Origin: Campylobacteraceae bacterium | GTDB taxonomy: Bacteria > Campylobacterota > Campylobacteria > Campylobacterales > Sulfurovaceae | Length of the DNA stretch: 49,187 bases | Assembly (NCBI GenBank): GCA_027035765.1 | Contig: JALVUD010000007.1 | Location: 1-49,187, forward strand | Reading direction: 5' to 3' | Part shown: piece by piece, positions 39,745 through 47,908 of the stretch | Numbering within the stretch: the stretch's first letter is position 1 | How the letters are laid out: every line of letters starts with the position of its first letter | Program-made: the position numbers and the translations under genes | The notes under the pieces: model-generated | Databases searched by the model: none | What the model saw: only the letters and a program-made list of their open reading frames with translations | What the model was told of the DNA's origin: nothing

Positions 39745-41009
39745 CGTAGGGCCTCCTTGGATGCTTCGACACTTTCGCGGATATCGGCCAACTCTGCAGG
39801 CCCCAGTTTGAGCCCTTTGCGTTTGGTGTTGCTTTCGATCTGGTGCAGGATCCATCGGCTGATACGATCGATCAACTCATCGAGCCACGTATCCTGGGTC
39901 TCTCTTTGCTTCTTGTATTGTTCACAGAGCCAGATCTTTTGGTACTCAGGCAGCCTGGAATCTTCCTCTCGATACTGCTCAAAGCTGACGCTTCGCACCC
40001 GCATCATTTGCGTGATGATCAGATCCATCAACTGCTCGTAGCGATACTTACGTCCGCGGCGGATATCGACATTGTTGTAGTCGGTCGTGATGATCGCATC
40101 GAGGCTTTTTAGAATATCTCGGACTTTACGGTAGGGAAGCGATTCTGTAAAAAAGTCTTTTTTGGGAAAGCGTATCTTGCGCCGCTCGATCTTGGGCGGC
40201 AAGGAAGCCAGCAGATAGGCCTTGCCGCCGTAGCGGTTGTTGAGGACGGAGATGTTTTGGGGTTTTGTGCCGCCGTAGCCAATGACTGTCAGTTCGAAAA
40301 GCTCCTTGTAGTGCGGCGGTTCGATGCATTCGCTCTTTTTGCGGGCTTCACGTGCCGCTTTGGCTTCATCAGAGTAACGCAAATGATCGATACGCTCTTT
40401 GAGCTCAAAGACGATCCCCGAATTGGTCAAGATCGAAAGCAAGTGATATTCACGTCGGGCGATCGGGAAATAGACCTGTTTGATCTTGCTACTGGTAACC
40501 GTCTCGCTTTCACCCGCACCGATCATTGCCAAAAAGCCATCGCGAAGATTTTCGTAACTCTCGGTTGCGATATCCAAAAGCTTTCTGGCCAGAGGAGACT
40601 CATCCCGAATATGCTCGATCACCTTTTTGCCGTCATCAAGGAGCAGGTCGAGGAATTTATGTACATCCAGTACCGCCGCATTGCCCAAGGCATCGGTTTG
40701 TGCGCTTTTGACATTGCCGCAGCGAAGGAAACCATCCGGGGCTGCAGGCGCATCGCAAATGACCGGGGTGACATCTCCATTTTTGTTTTTGCGGCTGGAA
40801 GGGTGGGAAAAGGTACACGGGTGGGTGGCCATCGACATCTGTCCCGCCCGCCTGGCCGCATCGGGGAGCCAATGTTCGGGCAAAAACTTCTCCTCCGCCT
40901 CTTCATGAAGTCGCTGTACAGTCTCTTCGTCCATCGACTTTTTGATTTTTTGCTTGAGCCATGCCTCTTTCCGTTCATGAAAAAAGGCTTCGATGGTCGA
41001 TAAGCTCAT
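39741..41009 (-). CDS. cas8f: CRISPR complex large subunit Cas8f (Csy1)
   Basis: 422 residues. FFHERKEAWLKQKIKK at the start, ATHPCTFSHPSSRKN, SARRS-like YSDEAKAAREARKKS and PHYKELFELTVIGYGGTKPQNIS match Csy1. It recognises the CC PAM and, with Cas5f, holds the crRNA 5' handle. Start ATG with a perfect AAAGGAGG six bases upstream. It is the first gene of the four-gene Csy operon, whose promoter lies in the regulatory gap upstream. Confidence 0.95.
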   Translation of the reverse strand: MSLSTIEAFFHERKEAWLKQKIKKSMDEETVQRLHEEAEEKFLPEHWLPDAARRAGQMSMATHPCTFSHPSSRKNKNGDVTPVICDAPAAPDGFLRCGNVKSAQTDALGNAAVLDVHKFLDLLLDDGKKVIEHIRDESPLARKLLDIATESYENLRDGFLAMIGAGESETVTSSKIKQVYFPIARREYHLLSILTNSGIVFELKERIDHLRYSDEAKAAREARKKSECIEPPHYKELFELTVIGYGGTKPQNISVLNNRYGGKAYLLASLPPKIERRKIRFPKKDFFTESLPYRKVRDILKSLDAIITTDYNNVDIRRGRKYRYEQLMDLIITQMMRVRSVSFEQYREEDSRLPEYQKIWLCEQYKKQRETQDTWLDELIDRISRWILHQIESNTKRKGLKLGPAELADIRESVEASKEALR

Positions 41010-41028
41010 TGTCGACCTCCTTTATAAT

Positions 41029-41056
41029 GGATTTTCATGCCTATTCGGCAGTCGAC
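41029..41056 (-). repeat. Degenerate CRISPR repeat 3, in the cas8f leader
   Basis: 28 nt, 16 identical to the array repeat. On the minus strand it keeps CTGCC-GAATA-GGCAT, a Cas6f-like hairpin with the basal pair broken. It would be the very 5' end of the cas8f mRNA. Confidence 0.65.
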
Positions 41057-41063
41057 TTGTGAA

Positions 41064-41093
41064 AGTATAGCGTATGTATAAATATTAAGTCAA
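41064..41093 (-). promoter_or_regulatory. Promoter of the cas8f-5f-7f-6f operon
   Basis: Minus strand: TTGACT (41088-41093), 18-bp spacer, TATACT (41064-41069). The expected start point is about 41057, at the edge of degenerate repeat 3. This is the best -35/-10 pair in the window. Confidence 0.8.
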
Positions 41094-41097
41094 GTAT
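41078..41097 (-). promoter_or_regulatory. Predicted CreR target over the Csy operon -35
   Basis: ATACTTGACTTAATATTTAT on the minus strand, 18 of 20 identical to the guide at 41158-41177, with CC (41098-41099) directly 5', the type I-F PAM. It covers the -35 hexamer. The mismatches are at guide positions 10 and 18; positions 1-9 match. Confidence 0.8.
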
Positions 41098-41129
41098 GGC
41101 ATTTTATTTTTTGGCCGACCCCATTGAAA

Positions 41130-41157
41130 ACGTTTAGCTACCTATTCGGCAGTTGAC
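41130..41157 (-). repeat. Degenerate CRISPR repeat 2
   Basis: 28 nt, 18 identical to the array repeat. On the minus strand it reads GTCAACTGCCGAATAGGTAG then a diverged tail; the hairpin CTGCC-GAATA-GGTAG keeps five pairs with one G-U. Confidence 0.8.
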
Positions 41158-41177
41158 ATCAATATTAGGTCAAGTAT

Positions 41178-41205
41178 CTTCTAAGCTGCTATTTCTGCAG
41201 TCAAC
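41178..41205 (-). repeat. Degenerate CRISPR repeat 1
   Basis: 28 nt, 21 identical to the array repeat, including GCAGCTTAGAA that forms the crRNA 5' handle. The hairpin is CTGCA-GAAAT-AGCAG, four pairs with an A-A mismatch at the top. It starts where the TATAAT upstream would begin transcription. Confidence 0.85.
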
Positions 41206-41211
41206 GATTCA

Positions 41212-41241
41212 ATTATACCTATTTCTGTTCAAAAAGCCCAA
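41212..41241 (-). promoter_or_regulatory. Promoter of the predicted CreR RNA
   Basis: Minus strand: TTGGGC (41236-41241), 18-bp spacer, TATAAT (41212-41217) lying just past the cas2-3 stop. Start point about 41205, the first base of degenerate repeat 1. Confidence 0.65.
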
Positions 41242-44200
41242 ACTGATCATGATACCGATATTCGATGTTTCCGATATCCGACTCTTTATAAACCTGCCAG
41301 CTGATCTCTCCGAAGCGTAGTGTGAGCCCTTGAGGCGACAGGTTAAAAAGCTCACTGTAGCGCTCGATGATGCTTTCATAGTCTCTTTCAAGCCAAAACC
41401 GCTCGCTTGGTTCGAGATCGATCACCCGGATACCCAGCGCCTCTTCCCGATCGACGGGATGTCCCTCCTCATCCAGCTCGGCGAAATAGATACGATCTTT
41501 CTCTTCGTCGTAGACCCGATAGCATTTGATAGTGGGAGAGCTTTTGCGAAAGGGGTGGTAGTGCATCGGCATGGCCGTCAGGTGCCACTGCCCCCGCAAA
41601 AAGCCTTCCAGTTTCGCGGCGTAGGGGTTGTCGTATTGTGTCAGCCACTGCGCCACGGCGAAATGCTCCAGGTCGGCCAGCCGTTTCGTCGGCTCCAAAG
41701 GTTCGTTTTTTCGGATTCTGGGGATCGCATCGATCGTCGCTCGGATCGCCGCTTCATCGACAAGCTGCTTCATGTCGTGGGTGCTCAGCGTAGTATCCAC
41801 TTCAAATCCGGGTCGAACGAAATAGCGCTTGCCGCTTCGATCCCCGTCCGAGAAGGCTCGATAGTTGTATCGCAAGATAGCGATATTGGGTTTTTCGATT
41901 TCGCCTATGCGGTGCCTGCGTACTCGCCCCGCCAGCTGGATGATGGAGCGGTACGAAGAGGGCTCCACCACCGCCCAGTCGAAATCGTGGTCTCTCCCCA
42001 CCTCTTCTACCGGCGTGGCGACGACGACAAAGAGGATATCGTCATGCCGTGCGCGATCGATATGGTGCCGGAGTATGGGATCGTTCAAAATGGCCGCATC
42101 GCTTTCGTTTTCATTTTTGCGTTTGAGAAGTTTGTCCAGATAGCGCTCCTGATCGTGGCGCATCAGAAGCACCTGCTGGGAGTGATAGACCATAAAACGC
42201 AGATCGAAATCTTTTAACGGAGTGTACAAAAGATGGTATCCCAGCTCCACGCACGGGGTGATGTTGGCCATACGCACCACCCCTACAGAGATCCGTTTGC
42301 CGCTTATCGGATCGACGAGATGGTGATCGCGGTGGAGCCGATACATCTGCGCCACGATGTCGGCGAAGTAGGACTTGGTATCGTGAGGTTCTTCGGGTTT
42401 TAGATCGGTGATGATGCCGCGACGTTTGGGCGGAAGAGCTTGGAGTTTTTTGACCCGTGCATCGATGAAGCGGCGATGGACTTTCCGATACACCTCTTGC
42501 GACTTTGCATCGACGGGTATCGCTTGGTGATCGCTTTTGAACTCGTCACACCAAAAGGCGTCGATCATTCCGTCCGCACCGTCGTGTGAGTCAGCAAAGA
42601 TGCGCCATCCCATGCTGTAGGCATGGAAAAAGCCTTCGGCCAGATCGGGCGGGATCGTCGCCGATGAGATCATCACTTTGCGCCCCAGCATCCCGGCCAG
42701 AAAAACGAGTCGCCCGATGGCGATGAGGTCCGATTCGACAAAATCATCGATCTCGTCGATGACGATGTCCGAACTCATCAGACGCAAAGCCGGCAGCAGC
42801 CAACGTCCTCCTTTGGGGGTATCCACCGCGCCCATAAGATGATCGATCGTCGCTACCAAAACAGGGACGTAGAGAATCTTGCGCTCTTTTTCACCCCGCA
42901 AAACGGTAGAGAGATAGCCTTCATCCACCGGCACGTCGTAGATCACCTCTTCATCCGTCAGCTCCTCCAGAGATTCGCTTCCGGCCGCTTCGGGATCCAG
43001 GGGCGACTTGTCAAGCTCTTCTTTCGATGCGGCATGCAGTTGGATGGTCGCTTTGGAGCCGATCACCACGGCCATATCTTCGCTCTGAAGTCCCAGACGC
43101 GAACGGTACTCATCCCCCGTTTGCAAGGTCAACGTACGCAACCCCAGAGCCAGGATATAGCGCAAACTTTTCGCATCACTCGAGAGCGCACGCATGATTT
43201 TGGCGTTGGCGATCGTTTTTCCCATGCCGGTGCTGGCCATATTGACGGCGAAAAATCCCCGTTTTCGCTCTTTGGGATTGTAAAATTCGGCAATTTTGCG
43301 TACCGCTTTGTCTTGCCAGGCAAAGGGGGCAGGCGAGGGTTTGCGTAGTTTGGCGACCTTCCGGCTTTGCGGCAACTCTTCCCGCAACAGCGGCAATCGA
43401 TAGAGAATCGAAAGCGCGGTTTTACATACACCGCACAGGTGTTCATCGAGCCGCTGATTGAAGGTTTTGTTTTTGCGGTCGGTATTGGCAAAAAGCTCTA
43501 CGGTTTTTGGCCATGTAGGATTTGCAGTTTGAGCGGAGTAGTTGTGATCGCCCAGCATCAAAGCCAGGCGACTATGGTGCAAAATGTAGCGTAGCATTCC
43601 GTTTTCTTCGGCCATTTTCAACCGATCTTCGGCGTTGGTCAGCCGATGCACCCATCGTTTGAGCTCGGCGCGCCATTTGTGCGACTCCAAAAGGAGTCCC
43701 TGGGGAAATTCCAAACAGGGCGCTTCGTTTTCCTTGACGTTTTGATACCCCCAACTTTCGGATACAGTATAAAAAAACGCCTCCAGGTGGGGCAAGGGGC
43801 TCTCTTTGCCCACCTCTCTGTCTTTGTCATTCAATAGCGGCAAACGGTGATGTGAGAGGATCTGCCAGGCGATCAGCTGTGCATCCAAGGGCAGTGTCGC
43901 GAATGCTTCAAAACGAAATGTTTTGAGCTTTTTGAGGATGGAAGCCGTATCCATGTGATCATTGAGAATGCGCTCTTTCCAGGTATCCGGGTCGATGGAG
44001 ACAAAACTACCCAAAAGCATCACGCTGACCCACTCGTGACGCAATGCGTCGGCTTTAATCGATGAATCCCGTAGTTTCTCCTGAAAGCAGCGGCTTGCTT
44101 TGCCCCAATCGTGAAAAAGCGCGGCAACGGCCGTCAGCGCTTTCATCAGATCCATATCTCTCCAGTCGTTCTCTTCGTAGAGTTTGAGCAAATCGATGGA

Positions 44201-44479
44201 GGTGCGATGTACGGGAACAATGCCTTGAGTGTTGAATTTTTCCCGATTGCCCACGATCCACAACAGATCGCTGCGGCTGCGGCTTCGGATCCAGTGGCAG
44301 GCGACGGCGGTGTTTTTGATGGCGGTGCGCCGTAGCAGTTTGTGTACGGTGTTTAGCCCCTCTTTAGTGATGACGGTGCGCCAGGTATTGGTGCCGATAC
44401 GGTCGGCGAAACTATCGAGGATGCGGCGGGTGCGCTTGAGAGCCCCTTTTTCACATTCGGAGACAAAGATCACCATCAT
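41219..44479 (-). CDS. cas3: CRISPR Cas2-Cas3 fusion nuclease-helicase (type I-F)
   Basis: 1086 residues. The N-terminal about 90 form the Cas2 domain (MMVIFVSECEKGALKRTRRI). The HD nuclease follows with LFHDWGKASR (His123, Asp124). The superfamily 2 helicase has ASTGMGKTIANAK (Walker A), VIDEIDDF (DExH-type), MISSATIPPD (motif III), VATPVEEVGRDHDFDW and QLAGRVRRHR (motif VI). It degrades targets recruited by the Csy complex and, through Cas2, joins Cas1 in spacer integration. The start ATG overlaps the cas1 stop in CATGATGG. Length is usual for I-F. Confidence 0.96.
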   Translation of the reverse strand: MMVIFVSECEKGALKRTRRILDSFADRIGTNTWRTVITKEGLNTVHKLLRRTAIKNTAVACHWIRSRSRSDLLWIVGNREKFNTQGIVPVHRTSIDLLKLYEENDWRDMDLMKALTAVAALFHDWGKASRCFQEKLRDSSIKADALRHEWVSVMLLGSFVSIDPDTWKERILNDHMDTASILKKLKTFRFEAFATLPLDAQLIAWQILSHHRLPLLNDKDREVGKESPLPHLEAFFYTVSESWGYQNVKENEAPCLEFPQGLLLESHKWRAELKRWVHRLTNAEDRLKMAEENGMLRYILHHSRLALMLGDHNYSAQTANPTWPKTVELFANTDRKNKTFNQRLDEHLCGVCKTALSILYRLPLLREELPQSRKVAKLRKPSPAPFAWQDKAVRKIAEFYNPKERKRGFFAVNMASTGMGKTIANAKIMRALSSDAKSLRYILALGLRTLTLQTGDEYRSRLGLQSEDMAVVIGSKATIQLHAASKEELDKSPLDPEAAGSESLEELTDEEVIYDVPVDEGYLSTVLRGEKERKILYVPVLVATIDHLMGAVDTPKGGRWLLPALRLMSSDIVIDEIDDFVESDLIAIGRLVFLAGMLGRKVMISSATIPPDLAEGFFHAYSMGWRIFADSHDGADGMIDAFWCDEFKSDHQAIPVDAKSQEVYRKVHRRFIDARVKKLQALPPKRRGIITDLKPEEPHDTKSYFADIVAQMYRLHRDHHLVDPISGKRISVGVVRMANITPCVELGYHLLYTPLKDFDLRFMVYHSQQVLLMRHDQERYLDKLLKRKNENESDAAILNDPILRHHIDRARHDDILFVVVATPVEEVGRDHDFDWAVVEPSSYRSIIQLAGRVRRHRIGEIEKPNIAILRYNYRAFSDGDRSGKRYFVRPGFEVDTTLSTHDMKQLVDEAAIRATIDAIPRIRKNEPLEPTKRLADLEHFAVAQWLTQYDNPYAAKLEGFLRGQWHLTAMPMHYHPFRKSSPTIKCYRVYDEEKDRIYFAELDEEGHPVDREEALGIRVIDLEPSERFWLERDYESIIERYSELFNLSPQGLTLRFGEISWQVYKESDIGNIEYRYHDQFGLFEQK

Positions 44480-45420
44480 GGCCGTACTCCGAAACGCTGG
44501 GCGATCGCTTCGACCTGATCGAAAAGAAAGCTCAACGCCCCGTGCTCGACAAAGCGCTGCAGGCACTGGGTACGGAAGGTCTGGTCTTCCACCCCCTCTT
44601 TGGCGCTGATAAAGGCCTGGGGCAGTACGATGGCATCCTTGATGAGATCGGCGATATCGAATACCAAGGCGCCCCGACGGGTTTTGCCGTGCATCAGGGC
44701 AAAGGCGTGAGGGATACCCAGCGCCCAGAGCGTTGTGGCGGCCATCCCGTAGGCCAGGTAGTTGCCGTGATCCAGAAAGTCGTTGGCCGGATCGGCGTTG
44801 TTGCGCTCTCGGGTAAAGCCCGACATTCCCGTCTGCTTGGCGGCGAATTTGTAGAGTCGCTTGGTCAAATCGGCTTCGAGTTGCAAAAGCTTGCCCGTAT
44901 TGGGTGCTTGATCGATCTTTTTTGAAAACCCATCCACCATCTTTTCGATCGCTTCCGCTTCAAAGCCTTCCATGCGGAAATCGCGATCTTTGCGCCACAC
45001 ACGCAGAATAAAGGCAAGGCGCTCTTTTTGCAGCGCTTTGGCCGCTTCGAGTCGTTTGGCTTCGTCGAACCAAAACGAAAGCCAGCGCTGCACATACTCG
45101 GTGGGGCGGTATTCGCTCTGGGGCGTGAGCCACTCGATCTCGGCACCCATAAACAGCGGCGTCGCCCCTCCTCCGCAAAAACCGACCAGTACGCCGGCTT
45201 GCGAGAGCATCCGCATGGCCGCCTGGGTGACGGAGGTGCCCGTGCCAAGCAGCAGGCAGGTGGTGTTGGCGATGGGGAGGTTCCAGTAGCGATTGTCTTT
45301 TTTGTCTTCGCTCAGATAGACCACGCGCCCATCTTTTTGCATGACGCGGCACATTTCCAGGTAGTAGATATTGGCCCGCTTGGAGTGCAGGATCGCTTTG
45401 AGGTCGGTGAGTTGGTCCAT
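44476..45420 (-). CDS. cas1: CRISPR integrase Cas1 (type I-F)
   Basis: 314 residues. LKAILHSKRANIYYLEMCRVMQKDGRVVYL is the I-F Cas1 start; FCGGGATPLFMGAEIEW, NDFLDHGNYLAYGMAATTLWALGIPHAFALMHGKTRRGALVFDIADLIKD carry the catalytic Glu/His/Asp region (His of HGKTRRG, Asp of FDIADL). It inserts new spacers next to the leader, with Cas2-3. It is the first gene of the cas1-cas2-3 unit, with its own extended -10. Confidence 0.96.
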   Translation of the reverse strand: MDQLTDLKAILHSKRANIYYLEMCRVMQKDGRVVYLSEDKKDNRYWNLPIANTTCLLLGTGTSVTQAAMRMLSQAGVLVGFCGGGATPLFMGAEIEWLTPQSEYRPTEYVQRWLSFWFDEAKRLEAAKALQKERLAFILRVWRKDRDFRMEGFEAEAIEKMVDGFSKKIDQAPNTGKLLQLEADLTKRLYKFAAKQTGMSGFTRERNNADPANDFLDHGNYLAYGMAATTLWALGIPHAFALMHGKTRRGALVFDIADLIKDAIVLPQAFISAKEGVEDQTFRTQCLQRFVEHGALSFLFDQVEAIAQRFGVRP

Positions 45421-45452
45421 TATGTTGTCTACTCTTCCTTGATAGTGAAAAA

Positions 45453-45461
45453 ATTATAGCA
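45453..45461 (-). promoter_or_regulatory. Promoter of cas1-cas2-3, extended -10
   Basis: Minus strand TGCTATAAT (TG-C-TATAAT), 32 bp before the cas1 start. Confidence 0.7.
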
Positions 45462-45532
45462 ATAAACTAAGTTTTTATATACAAGAGATGATTAAAAAAC
45501 TTTGTAAAACTACAATCATATAGGACTGAATA

Positions 45533-45961
45533 TTAGACATCTAGATCCGTAAAATCCGTCAACTCTTTATCTTTAGCGTACTCTTTTTTCATGGACTCTA
45601 CTGCCTTATGTTGATCGCTTTGCTCTTTCGGAGAGGAAGAGCTTCCACACTCCCCATCCACCCACCTCAAATATCCCTCCGATCCGCCGGTCACCGGGAT
45701 CGCCAGGATCTCCGGGGTGTCGTAGGGGTGGTGGCGCAGGAGGAGGGCTTGGAGGGCGTCGTAGCGGTCGGTGCGGGTTTTGATCTCCAGGCGGTATTCG
45801 TCGGCCGATTCCAGCCGGCCCTCCCAGCGGTAGAGGCTGTGTATCGGCACGATCTGGATGCAGGCGGCCAGGCGGGCCTCCAGGATCGTGCGGGCGAGGA
45901 ACTCCGCTTTGGCGCGGTCGTCGACGGTGGTGTGGACGATGAGGTATTCGGAAGCTTTCAT
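45533..45961 (-). CDS. cutA: CutA-like divalent ion tolerance protein with a C-terminal tail
   Basis: 142 residues. EYLIVHTTVDDRAKAEFLARTILEARLAACIQIVPIHSLYRWEG and EIKTRTDRYDALQALLLRHHPYDTPEILAIPV are the CutA1 signature, a trimeric PII-like fold. CutA proteins normally end soon after the YLRWVDGE-like helix (about 105-112 residues); here about 32 charged residues follow (SSSSPKEQSDQHKAVESMKKEYAKD...), probably a disordered tail. The physiological ligand of CutA is uncertain despite its name. Confidence 0.88.
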   Translation of the reverse strand: MKASEYLIVHTTVDDRAKAEFLARTILEARLAACIQIVPIHSLYRWEGRLESADEYRLEIKTRTDRYDALQALLLRHHPYDTPEILAIPVTGGSEGYLRWVDGECGSSSSPKEQSDQHKAVESMKKEYAKDKELTDFTDLDV

Positions 45962-46009
45962 ACCCCGATTGTACCAGCACTTCTCAGGAGATTGTTTACC
46001 CTCCCGAAC

Positions 46010-46015
46010 TATAAT
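46010..46015 (+). promoter_or_regulatory. -10 box of the second DedA gene
   Basis: TATAAT 43 bp before the start codon, in the divergent gap with cutA; no clear -35. Confidence 0.45.
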
Positions 46016-46058
46016 GTCGCGATTTCAATACCCGAGACTTCGGGTGAAGGGCGAGTCG

Positions 46059-46625
46059 ATGACCGATCTGTTGGTGGGGTTTCTCAAAGAGTACAGCTAT
46101 CCGATCCTCTTCCTCTGGAGCATCATGGAGGGGGAGACGGGCCTGGTGATGGCGGGGATTCTCTCCCACACCGGCGATATGAATCTCGGTCTCTCGATCC
46201 TGACGGCGGGGCTGGGGGGCTTCACCGGGGATGCGATCTACTTCTTCATCGGACGCTGGAACCGTAAATATGTCTATCGTAAGTTCAAAAACCAGCGGCG
46301 CAAATTCGCCCTGGCCCACCTGCTGCTCAAAAAGTACGGCTGGCCCATCATCTTCATCCAGCGCTACCTCTACGGCATGCGCACCGTCATCCCCATCGCC
46401 ATCGGCATGACCCGCTACCCCACCTCCAAATTTCTGCTGATCAACTTCCTCAGCGCCATGGTCTGGGCGGCGGTGACGATCCTGCTGGCCTGGTATTTCG
46501 GCGAGGAGATCCTCCATGTCCTCCACTGGGCCAGGGACTACTGGTATATCGCACTGCCCCTGGGCGCATTGACCGCCGGAGGGATCTACTACTATTTCCA
46601 TCGGGCAACGAGAAAAGCTGATTGA
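46059..46625 (+). CDS. DedA/SNARE-associated family membrane protein
   Basis: 188 residues. LFLWSIMEGETGLVMAGILSH, GLGGFTGDAIYFFIGRWNRK, KKYGWPIIFIQRYLYGMRTVIPIAIGMTRYP and NFLSAMVWAAVTILLAWYFGE follow the DedA pattern, with the conserved Glu-Gly near the start and an Arg in YGMRTVIP. Likely a lipid or undecaprenyl-phosphate translocase. ATG 46059 follows GAAGG; earlier in-frame codons overlap the promoter. It is a paralogue of the shorter DedA protein at 16581-17048. Confidence 0.88.
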   Translation: MTDLLVGFLKEYSYPILFLWSIMEGETGLVMAGILSHTGDMNLGLSILTAGLGGFTGDAIYFFIGRWNRKYVYRKFKNQRRKFALAHLLLKKYGWPIIFIQRYLYGMRTVIPIAIGMTRYPTSKFLLINFLSAMVWAAVTILLAWYFGEEILHVLHWARDYWYIALPLGALTAGGIYYYFHRATRKAD

Positions 46626-46651
46626 GAATGGAGAATTGAGAATGGAGAATT

Positions 46652-47833
46652 ATGAGTAATCAGATGAGAACTTCCCGAATCGCCGCCTTTTTTTCCCAGC
46701 CCCATCAGCCCTTTTTCGCCCTGGGGGTTTTCAACGCCATCCTGGTGATGCTGCTCTTTATCCCCGCTTTCAGGGGGATGCTGCCCGTCGATGCGCGGCT
46801 GCTGCACGCCTATGGGATGATCTTTCTGGTCTTTACCAACCTTTTCTACGGCTTTACCTACACCACCTTTCCCCGCTTCAGCGCCCAACCGCCCATCGAG
46901 AACCGGCGCTACCTGCGGGTCTGGCTCCTCAACCTCCTGGCGGCGGTGAGCTTCTACCTCTCCCTCTGGCTGCCGGAGGCCTTTTATGCCGCGGCGCTGC
47001 TCATGGCGGTCTCCTTTGCCCTGACGTTTCGGATCTTTCTGCCGATCTACGCCCGGGCTCCCGAGCCCCGAAGCGATCAGTACTGGATCCTGGTGGGCTA
47101 CGGGATGGGGGTCTTGGCCGATCTGCTCTTTTTGCTGGCGCAGATTCCCTGCAAACACTGCCGGGCCGGGGTCTTTTTCGACTACGGGATGGAGGTGGGG
47201 ATCTATCTCTACCTGATCTTCCTGCCGGCGGTGATCGCCTTTCGGATGGTGCCCTTTTTCAGCCGGGTGATGGGGTATGCCAAGAGCCGGGGGCTGCATC
47301 CGGCGCTCTTCGGGCTGCTGCTGGCGCATGTGCTTCTGGCGGGGTATTGGCCCAAGGGGCTCTTCGCCGTGGATCTGCTCCTGGCCGCGCTGCTGACCCG
47401 GGAGGTGCTGCGGGCGCAGTTGCCTTTTCCCAACCCCGATCCGCTGCTCTGGGGGCTCCATCTGGCACTCTTTTGGCTGCCGCTGGGCTTTTTCGCCGGG
47501 GCGGCGGTGGAGTTTTTCGAAGCCTGGTTCGGCTACGCCTCTCTCTATCTGCCGCTGCATCTGTTGGTGCTGGGCTTTCTGACCACGATCCTGATCGCCT
47601 TCGGGACCCGGGTGACCCTGGGCCACGGGGGCAGGGCGCTGGCGGTGGATCGGATGGGGAAAACGATCTTCCTCTTCACCCAGGTGGTGGTCCTGGGGCG
47701 GCTGGCCCTCTCTCTGGCGGTGGCCAGGGGGACGCTCACCCCCTGGTTCGACATCAGCGCGTCGCTTTGGATCCTGCTCTTTGTGCTCTGGCTGGGGAAA
47801 TATGGGAGGATTCTCTTTCCCTCAGCGAGGTGA
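46652..47833 (+). CDS. NnrS family haem-copper membrane protein
   Basis: 393 residues with about twelve membrane helices. FFSQPHQPFFALGVFNAILVML (the N-terminal PHRPFFL-like element), HAYGMIFLVFTNLFYGFTYTTFPRF, and IPCKHCRAG fit NnrS, which protects against nitric oxide and its iron-nitrosyl products in denitrifiers. In place of the textbook PHRPFF the sequence has PHQPFF. The ATG follows the GAGAATGGAGAA tract. It is preceded by DedA by 26 bp. Confidence 0.85.
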   Translation: MSNQMRTSRIAAFFSQPHQPFFALGVFNAILVMLLFIPAFRGMLPVDARLLHAYGMIFLVFTNLFYGFTYTTFPRFSAQPPIENRRYLRVWLLNLLAAVSFYLSLWLPEAFYAAALLMAVSFALTFRIFLPIYARAPEPRSDQYWILVGYGMGVLADLLFLLAQIPCKHCRAGVFFDYGMEVGIYLYLIFLPAVIAFRMVPFFSRVMGYAKSRGLHPALFGLLLAHVLLAGYWPKGLFAVDLLLAALLTREVLRAQLPFPNPDPLLWGLHLALFWLPLGFFAGAAVEFFEAWFGYASLYLPLHLLVLGFLTTILIAFGTRVTLGHGGRALAVDRMGKTIFLFTQVVVLGRLALSLAVARGTLTPWFDISASLWILLFVLWLGKYGRILFPSAR

Positions 47834-47868
47834 GGGAGTGAGGAGTGAGGAACCGAAGTTTGGGAATT

Positions 47869-47895
47869 AGTAACGAGTAACGAGTAACTAGTAAC
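47869..47895. repeat. GTAACGA/GTAACTA microrepeat
   Basis: AGTAACGAGTAACGAGTAAC, then TAGTAAC: four 7-bp units. A similar block with the same words is at 48850-48880, just downstream of the next gene. Confidence 0.7.
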
Positions 47896-47908
47896 CGAAA
47901 AAGCTTAT

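Larger units (their letters stand above)
41130..41205 (-). ncRNA. Cas-regulating crRNA-like RNA (CreR), predicted
   Basis: A mini-CRISPR between cas2-3 and cas8f: degenerate repeat 1, a 20-nt spacer ATACTTGACCTAATATTGAT, degenerate repeat 2. Processing would leave handle CTTAGAAG (array: CTTAGAAA), the spacer and a 3' hairpin. The spacer pairs 18/20 with the Csy operon promoter next to a CC PAM. A spacer shortened from 32 to 20 nt with mismatches would favour binding without Cas2-3 cleavage. Its own locus carries AG, not CC, at the PAM position, so it would not target itself. By analogy with CreR guides in other type I systems it should let the Csy complex repress its own synthesis. Confidence 0.8.

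Noticed and set aside
41009-41218. A CreTA-type toxin gene guarded by the crRNA-like RNA
   Set aside because: No small frame with a ribosome site fits in the 210-bp gap, so autoregulation explains the locus better than addiction.
37220-45420. Tn7-like (type I-F3) CRISPR transposon
   Set aside because: Cas1, Cas2-3 and separate Cas8f and Cas5f are all present, and no tns genes or attachment ends are visible; this is a nuclease-active I-F1 layout.
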